Shown here: positions 7,358-16,628 of the stretch, in pieces
Position numbering within the stretch: position 1 is the first letter of the stretch
Layout of the letters: each line of letters begins with the position of its first letter
DNA from: Paractinoplanes rishiriensis
GTDB lineage: Bacteria; Actinomycetota; Actinomycetes; Mycobacteriales; Micromonosporaceae
Assembly (NCBI RefSeq): GCF_016862375.1
Contig: NZ_BOMV01000080.1
Coordinates: 62,001 to 126,000, forward strand
Direction of reading: 5' to 3'
Length of the DNA stretch: 64,000 nt
Translations under genes and position numbers: made by a program
Notes under the pieces: model-generated
Told to the model about the DNA's origin: nothing
The model's input: the letters and a program-made list of their open reading frames with translations, nothing else
The model's database searches: none

Positions 7358-8373
7358 GCCGACGGGGTGGTCCAGAGAGCGGAGATGGGCAGTGCGACCA
7401 GGCCGTCACCGAAGCTGAGCGACTCGGCGCCGCAGTAGAGCACGTAGCCGGCTCGGAAGCGCGCACCGAGGCGGCGCTGCAGCAGCCGGACCCCCCGGAA
7501 GTCCTCTGACCTGATGGTCTCGGCGGACTTCACCTCGATGGCGATGATCTCGCCTGCATTCTCGATCAGGCGTCCGCTCGACGTATCGGGCGCGGCTCCC
7601 GGTGCGAGGTGGCCGGCCAAGCCGGAGTCGAGAAACATCACCTTGGGTGTCGAAGTGGCGCGCGCCGTACGGTTCGCCGACCAGGCAGGCACCAACTTGA
7701 TGAGAAAGATGGTCTCGAGAATGCGCAGCCAGGTCCGGACAGTGGGCACCGTAATGCCGACGGCGCCCGCGAGCCGGCTCATATCGGCAAAGAATCTTGC
7801 ACGGCGCCGGTCGTTGTCTCGGTGGACGGCCTCGGGGTAGCCGCCTCGCCGGGCGCGGGCCAGGTAATCCCGGCGCCCGAGTCCTGCCGCCTCGGCCCGC
7901 AGTTGTGCACCGTGCCGGAAAGCGGCCTGCACAAATCCGTCCGGCATGCCGTCGATCTCGCCTTGCGACAGCGGCCATAGTTCGATCGTCTCGGAACGTC
8001 CGGGGAGCGCGTCCGGCAGACTCCGCAGGGCGAGCAGCCGCGCCGAACCCGTCAGCAGGAACCTGCCGGGCCGCGGGTCGCGGTCCACGAGGTATTTGAC
8101 TGCCAGCCACAGGTCGGGGACCCGTTGCACCTCATCGATGAGCATCAACCCGTCGTGCTGGAGGAACCCGACAGGGTCGGCGGCGGCGGCCCGGGTACCG
8201 GGGTTGTCGAGAAATCTGGCGACCGCGGCCGGCTGCTGTTTGCGTACCTCTTCGGCCAGCGTGCTCTTGCCGGACTGCCGGGCACCGTTGACGACCACCA
8301 CTCGGGTGTCCGCCAATGCCTCCTCGATGAGGCGCGCGGCGTGGCGCGGGAAGTACTGGCTGGCGTGACGCAC
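7354..8373 (-). CDS. AAA ATPase with DUF4143 domain, internally shortened
   Basis: An ATPase of the archaeal/bacterial AAA_14-DUF4143 family. With GTG 8373 it is about 339 residues. Walker A is VVNGARQSGKSTLA, Walker B is LMLIDEVQRVP, and sensor 1 is FLLTGSARLLA. The DUF4143 part is compressed: RARFF runs straight into ADMSRLAGAVGI, and GRLIEN runs straight into AGEIIAIEVKSAE. From memory of the family about 30-40 residues are missing at each join. The frame is open, so this is an in-frame shortened, perhaps inactive gene. A longer start at 8433 would place the glyS terminator hairpin inside the gene, so 8373 is preferred. Confidence 0.75.
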   Translation of the reverse strand: MRHASQYFPRHAARLIEEALADTRVVVVNGARQSGKSTLAEEVRKQQPAAVARFLDNPGTRAAAADPVGFLQHDGLMLIDEVQRVPDLWLAVKYLVDRDPRPGRFLLTGSARLLALRSLPDALPGRSETIELWPLSQGEIDGMPDGFVQAAFRHGAQLRAEAAGLGRRDYLARARRGGYPEAVHRDNDRRRARFFADMSRLAGAVGITVPTVRTWLRILETIFLIKLVPAWSANRTARATSTPKVMFLDSGLAGHLAPGAAPDTSSGRLIENAGEIIAIEVKSAETIRSEDFRGVRLLQRRLGARFRAGYVLYCGAESLSFGDGLVALPISALWTTPSA

Positions 8374-8387
8374 CCGCCACCGGCAAG

Positions 8388-8412
8388 GAAGGGCCGCCCG
8401 GGGCGGCCCTTC
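8388..8412 (-). terminator. Terminator hairpin of glyS
   Basis: GAAGGGCCGCCC (8388-8399) and GGGCGGCCCTTC (8401-8412) are perfect 12-base complements around one central base. The hairpin begins 15 bases beyond the glyS stop on the minus strand and precedes the ATPase gene. No U-run is present. Confidence 0.7.
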
Positions 8413-8426
8413 GCTCACTCGGTTGG

Positions 8427-9806
<1,380 letters not shown>

Positions 9807-9870
9807 GTTCCTCCTACGCCGGCTGGGTGTCGGCGGGGACCTCGAAGTAAGTTCAGGACAAACAGCGAGA

Positions 9871-10365
9871 TTACTCCCCGAGGTTGCACACCTCGAAGGC
9901 GCCCGTGTCCGGGTCCTGTCCGAGGTACGCCTCCAACTCGGTGACGTCGCCGTCGGCGTAGGTGGCCTCCACCGGGACGGAGAGCGTGATCAGGGCGAAC
10001 TCGCCGATCTCGTACGTCTCGATGGGCTTCTCGGCCGAGACCCGCTCGCGGAACTCGCCGGCGGTCTCGTCCTGTTGGGCCTGCTCGCAGAGCAACTCGT
10101 AGGCGCGGTCGTAACGCTTGTCGTGCAGGGCGTCGAGATAACCGCTCACGGCCGCCTCGGCCCGCTCCTGCAGCGCGCCCTCGGACGACGCGAACACCCC
10201 GATCGCCGCGGCGATGCCCCCGCCGCAGACCAGCACCAGCACGCCCGCCCCGATCGACAGGCTCAGCCAGAGCCGCTTGCCCCGGCCCTCGACGGGCGGC
10301 GCCGGGAACGGCGGATGGACGCCGGGGCCCTGCGGTGGCGGCGGAATGTGAGGGGCCGTCGACAT
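9871..10365 (-). CDS. Single-pass membrane protein, unknown function
   Basis: A 164-residue protein with a proline-rich cytoplasmic N-terminus (HIPPPPQGPGVHPP), one transmembrane helix at about residues 33-55 (LWLSLSIGAGVLVLVCGGGI) and an extracytoplasmic domain of about 105 residues. That domain has a repeated-helix start (AVSGYLDALHDKRYDRAYEL), as in DUF4878/NTF2-like lipoprotein domains, and two cysteines that could pair. The family suggestion is tentative. It stands alone, upstream of glyS in the same direction. Confidence 0.65.
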   Translation of the reverse strand: MSTAPHIPPPPQGPGVHPPFPAPPVEGRGKRLWLSLSIGAGVLVLVCGGGIAAAIGVFASSEGALQERAEAAVSGYLDALHDKRYDRAYELLCEQAQQDETAGEFRERVSAEKPIETYEIGEFALITLSVPVEATYADGDVTELEAYLGQDPDTGAFEVCNLGE

Positions 10366-10381
10366 ACCGCCAGACTAGCCG

Positions 10382-10723
10382 TCAGCGCCAGGGCTCGGCC
10401 GCCCGGTCACTGGCGGTCACGACCACCGCGCCGCCGGGCTCGGCGCTCGCCAGCGTCTCGAACGCGGACGGCGCGTCCACCGACTCGGACAGCAGCGGGG
10501 TCGCGTGCACCTTGACGTCGTATCCGCCCAGCGCACGCCGGTAGGCTCCGACGGACTCCCACTCGGTCACCAGGGTCCAGTGGGCGGGGTCGTCGAGCGC
10601 GCGGGTGAGCCGGCCGGAGAGATATCCGGGCCGCTCGGCCAGGGCGGTCAGTGCGGCGTGCGCGCGCAGCACGAAGCCGTCCTGCGTGTCCGGCGGCACC
10701 ACGAAGCGGTTGAGCACGAGCAT
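10382..10723 (-). CDS. Antibiotic biosynthesis monooxygenase (ABM)-fold protein
   Basis: A 113-residue protein with the dimeric alpha+beta barrel pattern of ABM/YgiN proteins: MLVLNRFVVPPDTQDGFV, then a helix LRAHAALTALAERPGYLSG, then HWTLVTEWESVGAYRRAL. These small proteins are cofactor-free monooxygenases or heme-binding proteins; which applies here cannot be told. ATG 10723 fits the domain boundary. It is divergent from the small membrane protein at 10757. Confidence 0.75.
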   Translation of the reverse strand: MLVLNRFVVPPDTQDGFVLRAHAALTALAERPGYLSGRLTRALDDPAHWTLVTEWESVGAYRRALGGYDVKVHATPLLSESVDAPSAFETLASAEPGGAVVVTASDRAAEPWR

Positions 10724-10756
10724 GCGATGAGCGTACGCAGCACTAGGAGGCACCCG

Positions 10757-11011
10757 GTGACCCCGTCCGACAACATGCTGCGCCGGTTGGCCAGGGTCAA
10801 CCCGACCACGGCCTTCATCGTGGCGCTGGCACTGATGCTGGCTGGAGTGTTCCTCCCCGGGATCGTCGGCGCCGCCCTGCTGTTCGTGCTGGCCGGCGGT
10901 CTGGCCGCGCTCACCTGGACGACCTGGCCGGTGCAGTCGCCGTCGACCCGGGTGCTGCGGATCGTGATGCTCGGCCTGCTGCTGGCCGCGGTGGTCGCGA
11001 AAGCGTGGTGA
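10757..11011 (+). CDS. Small two-helix membrane protein (DUF6703-like)
   Basis: An 84-residue protein with two hydrophobic helices (AFIVALALMLAGVFLPGIVG and a second near VLRIVMLGLLLAAVVA) linked by an LTWTTWPVQSPSTR loop. The GTG at 10757 is chosen because AGGAGG lies at 10745-10750. It resembles the short actinobacterial membrane proteins grouped as DUF6703. Function unknown. It precedes the zinc uptake genes but is separated from them by the Zur box. Confidence 0.7.
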   Translation: MTPSDNMLRRLARVNPTTAFIVALALMLAGVFLPGIVGAALLFVLAGGLAALTWTTWPVQSPSTRVLRIVMLGLLLAAVVAKAW

Positions 11012-11023
11012 CCCATGCGCTTT

Positions 11024-11038
11024 TGACAATCATTGTCA
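11024..11038 (+). promoter_or_regulatory. Zur box upstream of znuA
   Basis: TGACAAT-C-ATTGTCA is a perfect 7-1-7 inverted repeat and fits the Fur/Zur operator pattern of actinobacteria. It ends 21 bases before the znuA start codon, where bound Zur would block transcription in zinc-replete cells. The zur gene itself is 3 kb downstream. Confidence 0.85.
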
Positions 11039-11059
11039 TTATCGGGGACAGTGGATGCT

Positions 11060-12007
11060 ATGCCCCGCCGTCACGCCTCCGCAGCCGCCGCCGTCGCCCT
11101 CCTCACCCTCGCCTCCGTGGCCGCCTGCGGTGACGGCAACAACGCCGCCGCCGACGACGGCAAGCTCACCGTGGTGACCGCGTTCTACCCGCTCCAGTTC
11201 CTCAGCGAGCGGATCGGCGGCGACGCGGTCGCGGTCAGCAACCTCACCAAGCCGGGCACCGAGCCGCACGACGTCGAGCTCAACCCGCGCCAGGTCGGCG
11301 AGGTGGCCAACGCGAAGCTCGTCGTACACCTGCATGGTTTTCAGCCGGCGGTGGACGCCGCGGTCGAGCAGGAGGCCAAGGACCGCGCGTTCGACGCGGC
11401 CACCGTGGTCGAGATGCTGCCGATGTCGGCCGACAAGCACGCCGGCGAGGAGGACGGCGCGCACGCCGGGGAAGAGGAGGCGCACGGCGGCACCGACCCG
11501 CACGTCTGGCTCGACCCGGTCCGGTACGCCACCATCGCCGACCGGCTGGCCGAGCGGCTCGGCCAGGCCGACCCGGCGCACGCCGCCGACTTCACCGCCC
11601 GCGCCGCCGCCCTGCACACCGAACTCGACCAGCTCAACGCCGAGTACGCCAAGGCGCTCACCACCTGCCAGCGGCGCGAGCTGGTGACCAGCCACACCGC
11701 ATTCAACTACCTGGCCAGCCGGTACCAGCTCACCCAGGTCGGGATCACCGGCATCACCGGAGAGGACGAGCCGTCGCCGCAGCGGCTGGCCCGGGTGGCC
11801 GCCGAGGCCCGCGAGCACGGCGCCACCACGATCTACTTCGAGACGCTGGTCAGCCCGAAGGTGGCCGAGACCATCGCGCGCGAGGTCGGCGCCCAGACCG
11901 CGGTGCTCGACCCGCTGGAGGGGCTGACCGGCACCGGCAGCGACTATTTCTCCGTTATGCGGGCTAACCTGGCCGCACTCACCACGGGACTGGGGTGCAG
12001 CACATGA
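11060..12007 (+). CDS. znuA: Zinc ABC transporter substrate-binding lipoprotein
   Basis: A 315-residue lipoprotein. The signal peptide ends in a lipobox (LASVAAC, Cys23). The body is a cluster A-I metal-binding protein: TVVTAFYPLQFLSERIGG, GTEPHDVELNPRQ with a zinc-ligand histidine, the His/Glu-rich loop KHAGEEDGAHAGEEEAHGG that captures zinc in ZnuA, then TDPHVWLDP and TSHTAFNYLASRY with further ligand histidines. ATG 11060 places the signal peptide correctly; an in-frame TTG at 11033 lies inside the Zur box. Its TGA overlaps the znuC start. Confidence 0.92.
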   Translation: MPRRHASAAAAVALLTLASVAACGDGNNAAADDGKLTVVTAFYPLQFLSERIGGDAVAVSNLTKPGTEPHDVELNPRQVGEVANAKLVVHLHGFQPAVDAAVEQEAKDRAFDAATVVEMLPMSADKHAGEEDGAHAGEEEAHGGTDPHVWLDPVRYATIADRLAERLGQADPAHAADFTARAAALHTELDQLNAEYAKALTTCQRRELVTSHTAFNYLASRYQLTQVGITGITGEDEPSPQRLARVAAEAREHGATTIYFETLVSPKVAETIAREVGAQTAVLDPLEGLTGTGSDYFSVMRANLAALTTGLGCST

Positions 12008-12771
12008 CCGTTGTCGCAGTGCGCCGCCTGGCCGTCGGATACGACGGCCAGGCGATTCTGCATGACGTCTCGCTGGCCGTCGCGGCCGGCGAGATCGTGG
12101 CGATTCTGGGCGCCAACGGGTCCGGCAAGTCGACCCTGATCCGCTCCATCCTGGGCCTGGTGCCGGCGGCCCGCGGCGAGATCGAGCTGTTCGGCACCGA
12201 GCAGCGCCGGTTCCGCGACTGGGCCCGGGTCGGTTACGTGCCGCAGCGGCTCGGCGCCGGCAGCGGCGTGCCGGCCACCGTCGGCGAGGTGGTCGCGTCC
12301 GGCCGGCTGGCCCGCCGCGGCATCTTCCGGCCGTCCCGCGCCGCCGACCGGGAGGCGATCCGCGAGGCGCTCACCGACGTGGGCCTGCTCGACCGGATCG
12401 GCGACCCGGTCACCACCCTGTCCGGCGGCCAGCAGCAGCGCACGCTCATCGCCCGGGCCCTGGCCGGCCGGCCCGACCTGCTGGTGCTCGACGAGCCGAC
12501 GGCCGGCGTCGACGCCGCGAGCCAGGAGGCGTTCGCCAAGGCGCTGGGCCGGTTCGCCGCGGCCGGTGGCACGATCCTGCTGGTCGCGCACGAACTCGGC
12601 CCGCTGCGACCGCTGATCGACCGGGCCGTGGTGGTGCACGAGGGGCGGATCGCGTACGAGGGGGAACCGCCCGAGCCGGCCGGGCACCACGCCGAGCCGG
12701 GACACGACCACGTGCACCCGCACGCCGCGCCGGTCGTCGCCGGCATCTGCGAATGGGCACCCACCGAGTAA
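12004..12771 (+). CDS. znuC: Zinc ABC transporter ATP-binding protein
   Basis: A 255-residue ATPase energising zinc import. Walker A is LGANGSGKSTL, the signature is LSGGQQQRTLIARAL and Walker B is LLVLDEPTAGVD, with the H-loop in VAHELG. ATG 12004 overlaps the znuA stop (ATGA). The C-terminus ends in a histidine-rich tail (GHHAEPGHDHVHPHAAP) that may sense or buffer zinc; that role is inferred. Confidence 0.93.
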   Translation: MTVVAVRRLAVGYDGQAILHDVSLAVAAGEIVAILGANGSGKSTLIRSILGLVPAARGEIELFGTEQRRFRDWARVGYVPQRLGAGSGVPATVGEVVASGRLARRGIFRPSRAADREAIREALTDVGLLDRIGDPVTTLSGGQQQRTLIARALAGRPDLLVLDEPTAGVDAASQEAFAKALGRFAAAGGTILLVAHELGPLRPLIDRAVVVHEGRIAYEGEPPEPAGHHAEPGHDHVHPHAAPVVAGICEWAPTE

Positions 12772-12843
12772 TGGCCCGTCCGACCGCCCCGCCGCCACCC
12801 TTGAAAGGACTGAAGTCTCATAGATCTTTTCCAGTACGACTTC

Positions 12844-13686
12844 ATGCTGCGCGCGCTGATCGGCGCGCTGGTCATCGGGCTCGCCGCGCCGTCCCTCGGC
12901 GTCTACCTCGTGCAGCGCCGCTTGTCGCTGATCGGCGACGGGATCGGGCACGTGGCGCTCACCGGCGTCGGCGTGGGCCTGCTGCTCAACCAGTCCCCCG
13001 TGCTCACCGCCGTGGTGGTGGCGGCAGTCGGCGCGATCGGCATTGAGCTGATCCGGGAGCGCGGCCGCACCTCCGGCGACCTGGCGCTGGCGCTGCTGTT
13101 CTACGGCGGCATCGCGGGCGGCGTGGTGCTCGTCGGGCTCTCCGACGACAGCAGCAACGCGAGCCTGATGCAGTACCTGTTCGGCTCGCTGATCACCACC
13201 TCGCCGCAGGACATCGTGGTGATCTGCGTGCTGGGCGTGGCGGTGCTGGTGGCGATGACCGTGTTCCGGCCGGCGCTGTTCGCGGTCTGCAACGACGAGG
13301 AATACGCGAAGGTCAGCGGCCTGCCGGTGCGCACGCTCAACCTGCTGATGTCGGTGACCACCGCGGTGACCGTGACGATCGCCATGCGTACGGTCGGATT
13401 GTTGTTGGTCTCGGCTTTGATGGTGGTGCCGGTGGCCGCCGCCCAGCAGGTGACGCGCGGGTTCCGCAGCACCATGGCGCTGGCCATGGCGATCGGCCTG
13501 GTCGCCGCGGGAGCCGGCGTGGTGGTCTCCGCCGAGATCGACACCGCGCCCGGCGCCACCACCGTGATCGTCGCTCTGGTGATCTTCATGGGCATCGCGG
13601 CCGGCGGCGCTGCCCGGCGCGCCCTGCGGCGCACCCGGCACCAGCCGCGGGAGGTGGAGCCGCCGGATGTCGTGTTGCAGGCCTGA
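12844..13686 (+). CDS. znuB: Zinc ABC transporter permease
   Basis: From ATG 12844 this is a 280-residue permease with 8-9 hydrophobic helices and the ABC-3 signature LVQRRLSLIGDGIGHVALTG near residue 22. Homologues, as I recall them, have about eight residues before this methionine, and the frame upstream reads D-L-F-Q-Y-D-F preceded by ATA at 12820. A Shine-Dalgarno-like AAAGGA lies at 12804-12809, and there is none before 12844. The true start may therefore be a rare AUA codon at 12820. It lies 48-72 bases after znuC and completes the zinc importer. Confidence 0.9.
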   Translation: MLRALIGALVIGLAAPSLGVYLVQRRLSLIGDGIGHVALTGVGVGLLLNQSPVLTAVVVAAVGAIGIELIRERGRTSGDLALALLFYGGIAGGVVLVGLSDDSSNASLMQYLFGSLITTSPQDIVVICVLGVAVLVAMTVFRPALFAVCNDEEYAKVSGLPVRTLNLLMSVTTAVTVTIAMRTVGLLLVSALMVVPVAAAQQVTRGFRSTMALAMAIGLVAAGAGVVVSAEIDTAPGATTVIVALVIFMGIAAGGAARRALRRTRHQPREVEPPDVVLQA

Positions 13687-13716
13687 GCTGATGTTCGCGA
13701 TACGGTGGGCGCAGCG

Positions 13717-14019
13717 ATGACGACGACGTCCGGATATGAGGCCTACGAGTCGGCCGGGGAGCTGCTCCGCGCCCTGTCCGCGCCGATCCGTGTCGCCATA
13801 GTCGCCGAGCTCGGCGTGGGAGAACGCTGTGTGCACGAGCTCGTGGAAAAGCTGGGCGCACCCCAGCCCCTGGTGTCACAGCACCTGCGCGTGCTGCGCG
13901 GCGCCGGGGTGGTTCGGGGTGCGCGCCGCGGCCGCGAGATCGCATACTCCCTGGTGGACGACCACGTCGCGCACATCGTCGCGGACGCCGTGAGTCATGC
14001 CAGGGAGGTACGAGGGTGA
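13717..14019 (+). CDS. ArsR/SmtB-family zinc-responsive repressor
   Basis: A 100-residue winged-helix repressor. The HTH is LVEKLGAPQPLVSQHLRVLR. The C-terminal helix contains D-x-H, ten residues, then H-x-x-E (within DDHVAHIVADAVSHARE), which is the alpha-5 zinc site of SmtB/CzrA-type sensors. No cysteine metal site of the ArsR type is seen. ATG 13717 is preferred over an in-frame GTG at 13705. The stop overlaps the zur start (GTGA). In Mycobacterium the equivalent pair smtB-zur is co-transcribed, with SmtB releasing the operon when zinc is high; the same logic is likely here. Confidence 0.88.
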   Translation: MTTTSGYEAYESAGELLRALSAPIRVAIVAELGVGERCVHELVEKLGAPQPLVSQHLRVLRGAGVVRGARRGREIAYSLVDDHVAHIVADAVSHAREVRG

Positions 14020-14420
14020 ACGCCGAGACGACCGCGCAGCGGAACACGAAACAGCGCAGTGCGGTCAGCGCAGTGCTCGACGACGCCAAGGGCTTCAACA
14101 GCGCCCAGGATCTGCACGCCATGCTGCGCGAGCGGGGTGAACGGGTCGGCCTCACCACGGTCTACCGCACCCTGCAGGGACTGGCCGACGCCGGCGAGAT
14201 CGACGTGATGCGCCCGCCCGGCGGCGAGCACCTCTACCGGCGGTGCAGCCAGGGCCACCACCACCATCTGGTGTGCCGGTCGTGCGGGCGCGCGGTCGAG
14301 GTGGAGGGCCCGGCCGTGGAGTCGTGGGCCGACCGGGTCGCGGCCCAGCACGGCTATGTCGACGTGTCGCACACCATGGAGATCTTCGGCACCTGCCCGG
14401 ACTGCGCCGCCAAGCGGTAG
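14016..14420 (+). CDS. zur: Zinc uptake regulator Zur (Fur family)
   Basis: A 134-residue Fur-family repressor. The N-terminal winged helix includes VGLTTVYRTLQGLADAGEID. The dimer domain has the metal-binding HHHHLVC segment and the structural zinc cysteines CRSC and CPDC. GTG 14016 overlaps the upstream smtB-like stop. Proximity to znuACB and to a Zur box identifies zinc rather than iron as the signal. Zinc-loaded Zur would repress znuACB. Confidence 0.93.
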   Translation: MNAETTAQRNTKQRSAVSAVLDDAKGFNSAQDLHAMLRERGERVGLTTVYRTLQGLADAGEIDVMRPPGGEHLYRRCSQGHHHHLVCRSCGRAVEVEGPAVESWADRVAAQHGYVDVSHTMEIFGTCPDCAAKR

Positions 14421-14447
14421 CCCGCGCCACGTGCGACCCTGAGCGTC

Positions 14448-15062
14448 GTGAAGCTCTATGCCGAACGGCTGCCCGCCGCGCTCAGCCAGCTGCTGACCGA
14501 CATCGTCGTGGTGATCTGGGTCTACCTGTGGATCCGGGCCGGCCTCTGGGTGCACGACATGGTGCAGAAACTTGCCGTGCCGGGGCAGAAACTCGAGGAC
14601 GCGGGCGGCGGCATCGCGGCCAACCTGGCCGACGTCGGCGGCCGGGTTAGCGGCGTTCCGCTGGTCGGCGACCAGCTGGTCAAGCCGTTCAACGGCGCCG
14701 CGTCGGCGGCCCGGGCGCTGGCCGACGCCGGCCGGGAGCAGCAGGAGATCGTCGACCAGATGGCGCTGCTGCTCGCGGTACTCGCGGTGTCCGTGCCGAT
14801 GGCCCTGGTGCTGGTCCTCTGGCTGCCGCTGCGGGTGCGCTGGATGCGGCGGGCCGGCGTCGCCGCCGCGGTGCGGGGCGAGCCGGCCGGCCGCGACCTG
14901 CTGGCGTTGCGGGCCCTGGCCGGCCAGCCGCTGAACGAGCTGGCCAAGCTGGGCCCGGACATCGCGCAGAGCTGGCGCAACGGCGACGCCGAGGCGGTCG
15001 ACGCGCTGGCCGCGCTGGAGCTCAGACGGCTTGGCCTGACGGGGTCCGGTCGTCGTCGCTGA
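14448..15062 (+). CDS. Two-helix membrane protein, unknown function
   Basis: A 204-residue protein with a first helix at about 13-35 (LLTDIVVVIWVYLWIRAGLW), a helical extracytoplasmic stretch, and a second helix at about 103-128 (ALLLAVLAVSVPMALVLVLW) followed by a basic turn. The C-terminal 70 residues are cytoplasmic and helical. GTG 14448. The 3' end overlaps the convergent DUF6328-like gene by 41 bases, an unusually long antiparallel overlap. No family recognised. Confidence 0.7.
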   Translation: MKLYAERLPAALSQLLTDIVVVIWVYLWIRAGLWVHDMVQKLAVPGQKLEDAGGGIAANLADVGGRVSGVPLVGDQLVKPFNGAASAARALADAGREQQEIVDQMALLLAVLAVSVPMALVLVLWLPLRVRWMRRAGVAAAVRGEPAGRDLLALRALAGQPLNELAKLGPDIAQSWRNGDAEAVDALAALELRRLGLTGSGRRR

Positions 15063-15600
15063 CCCGGTTCTGGCGGGGCAGGTCGGCGCCGGCTTCCTCG
15101 TCCTCCTCCTCCTCGTCGTCCTCGTCGATCCAGTTGTGCCGGTACATCGGGATGCCGGCCCAGAACACGATGAACCAGATGGCGGTGGCCCCGGTCAGCA
15201 CGAGGGCCAACGGGAGGTTGAACAGGTAGTCGGTGATCAGCAGCACGCTGCTGACCATCGAGACCAGGATGAGGGCGAGGCCGCCGGTGGCCATCCGGTG
15301 CGCGTACCGGACCAGCTCCGGCTTGCGGCCCTGGCGGAACAGCGCGCGGTGGAACGCGACCGGCGCAATGATCATCGCAGTCGCGAACGCGGCCGAGAGC
15401 AACGCGACAATGTAGACGTCCTTCTGGAACGCGGTGACCCGCGGGAAACCGCTGCTGAACGGCAACGTCAGCAGGAAGGCGAACAGGATCTGAATACCGG
15501 TCTGCGCCACCCTGAGTTCCTGAAGCAGGTCGGCGAAATTCCGGTCCCAGCGTTGCTTCTCAGTTTCGCGGTGGCGGCGGTGGGGTTTCTCGGCGCTCAT
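15022..15600 (-). CDS. DUF6328-like four-helix membrane protein
   Basis: A 192-residue protein. A basic N-terminus with RNFADLLQELRVAQTGIQIL leads into four hydrophobic helices (FAFLLTLPF; VYIVALLSAAFATAMIIAP; LALILVSMVSSVLLITDYL; LVLTGATAIWFIVFWAGIP), then an acidic tail rich in Asp/Glu (DEDDEEEEDEEAG). The layout matches actinobacterial DUF6328 proteins. Function unknown. Its tail coding region overlaps the opposing gene by 41 bases. Confidence 0.75.
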   Translation of the reverse strand: MSAEKPHRRHRETEKQRWDRNFADLLQELRVAQTGIQILFAFLLTLPFSSGFPRVTAFQKDVYIVALLSAAFATAMIIAPVAFHRALFRQGRKPELVRYAHRMATGGLALILVSMVSSVLLITDYLFNLPLALVLTGATAIWFIVFWAGIPMYRHNWIDEDDEEEEDEEAGADLPRQNRVSDDDRTPSGQAV

Positions 15601-15631
15601 GCCGGTCGGAACTTCCCCAGTTCGATGATCG

Positions 15632-16453
15632 TCAAACGCCGACGATGCGCCCCAGGGCGGCGTCGGCCAGGGCCTCCGGAGCCTGTTCCGGGACCCAGTG
15701 GCTGATCCCGCGGAAGACGACCAGTTGGTAGTCGGCCTCGACCCAGTCGCGGGTGCGCAGGGCCGCGGTCCGCGCCACGCCGCCGTCGCGATCGCTCCAG
15801 ACGTACGTGGTCGGCACCGTGATCACGCCGACCGGCGCGAGGTCCCTCGGATCGAAGGCGCGGTACCAGTTCAGGCCGCCGGTCAGCCGGCCCGGTTCGC
15901 GCATCGCCTCGACGTACAGCGCGGCGCGGTCGCCGATCGGCCGCAGCAGCGCGCGGAGCAGCACCGCGCCGGCGCCCAGCAACAAGCGCTCGGCCACCGA
16001 CGACCGGAACAGACCGACGTAGGCGAACCGGGCGCGCTGGGTCGGGCGTACCCGCATCGCCAGTTGCAGCGCCCGCGGGTGCGGCACCGAGACCGCGGTG
16101 AGCGTGCGCACCCGCTCCGGGTGCAGCGCGGCCAGCATCCAGCCGACGCCCGCGCCCCAGTCGTGGCCGAGCACGTGCGCGGACTCCAGGCCGAGCGCGT
16201 CGAGCACCGCCACCGCGTCGGCGACCGGCTCGGTGATCCGGTAGTCGGCCACCTCGGCGGGGGTCGCGCCGGGTGAGCAGCCACGCTGGTTGAGGGCGTA
16301 CGTGCGCAGCCCGGCCACGTGCAGCCGGGGCAGTAGGAGGTCGAACTCGCGGTGGTCCTGCGGGAACCCGTGCAGCAGCAGGACGGGCTGGCCGTCGGCC
16401 GGTCCGCCCTCGTACACGTCGAAGGTCAGGCCCCGCGCTTTGATCTCCGTCAT
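15632..16453 (-). CDS. Alpha/beta hydrolase, epoxide-hydrolase type
   Basis: A 273-residue alpha/beta hydrolase. The oxyanion motif is LLLHGFPQDHREF (HGxP). The nucleophile elbow LGHDWGAGVGW has Asp rather than Ser, as in soluble epoxide hydrolases and haloalkane dehalogenases. The acid is probably in VWSDRDGG and the catalytic histidine in GISHWVPEQAPE. Start ATG 16453 removes a poor 15-residue extension. It is divergent from the thiamin transporter operon; substrate unknown. Confidence 0.82.
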   Translation of the reverse strand: MTEIKARGLTFDVYEGGPADGQPVLLLHGFPQDHREFDLLLPRLHVAGLRTYALNQRGCSPGATPAEVADYRITEPVADAVAVLDALGLESAHVLGHDWGAGVGWMLAALHPERVRTLTAVSVPHPRALQLAMRVRPTQRARFAYVGLFRSSVAERLLLGAGAVLLRALLRPIGDRAALYVEAMREPGRLTGGLNWYRAFDPRDLAPVGVITVPTTYVWSDRDGGVARTAALRTRDWVEADYQLVVFRGISHWVPEQAPEALADAALGRIVGV

Positions 16454-16503
16454 GTGATCTGTCCCCCGAGCCGCCGCGGTGTTACGTTCATCGAACACAG
16501 TAA

Positions 16504-16595
16504 TCCGACAGGGGAGCGCAAAGCGCTGAGAGTGTGGGGTAAAACCCGCAGACCCTCGTACCTGATCTGGGTAATGCCAGCGCAGGAAGTTCGGT
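16504..16595 (+). ncRNA. TPP riboswitch (thi box)
   Basis: The segment contains the invariant CTGAGA at 16526-16531 and the downstream core CCTGATCTGGGTAATGCCAG starting at 16561, followed by CGCAGGAAG. Closing strands CCGA (16505-16508) and TCGG (16591-16594) can pair as P1. This is the standard thiamin pyrophosphate aptamer, placed 60 bases before ykoE. The expression platform may be the SD-masking hairpin at 16629-16650. Confidence 0.95.
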
Positions 16596-16628
16596 CTTCT
16601 CCAGCCACGTCGTGAGCGGCGTGCGTCT

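Noticed and set aside
11944..13836. A 630-codon minus-strand frame opposite znuC and znuB
   Set aside because: The translation is His/Gln/Arg/Asp-rich, and the plus strand carries the real ABC transporter genes.
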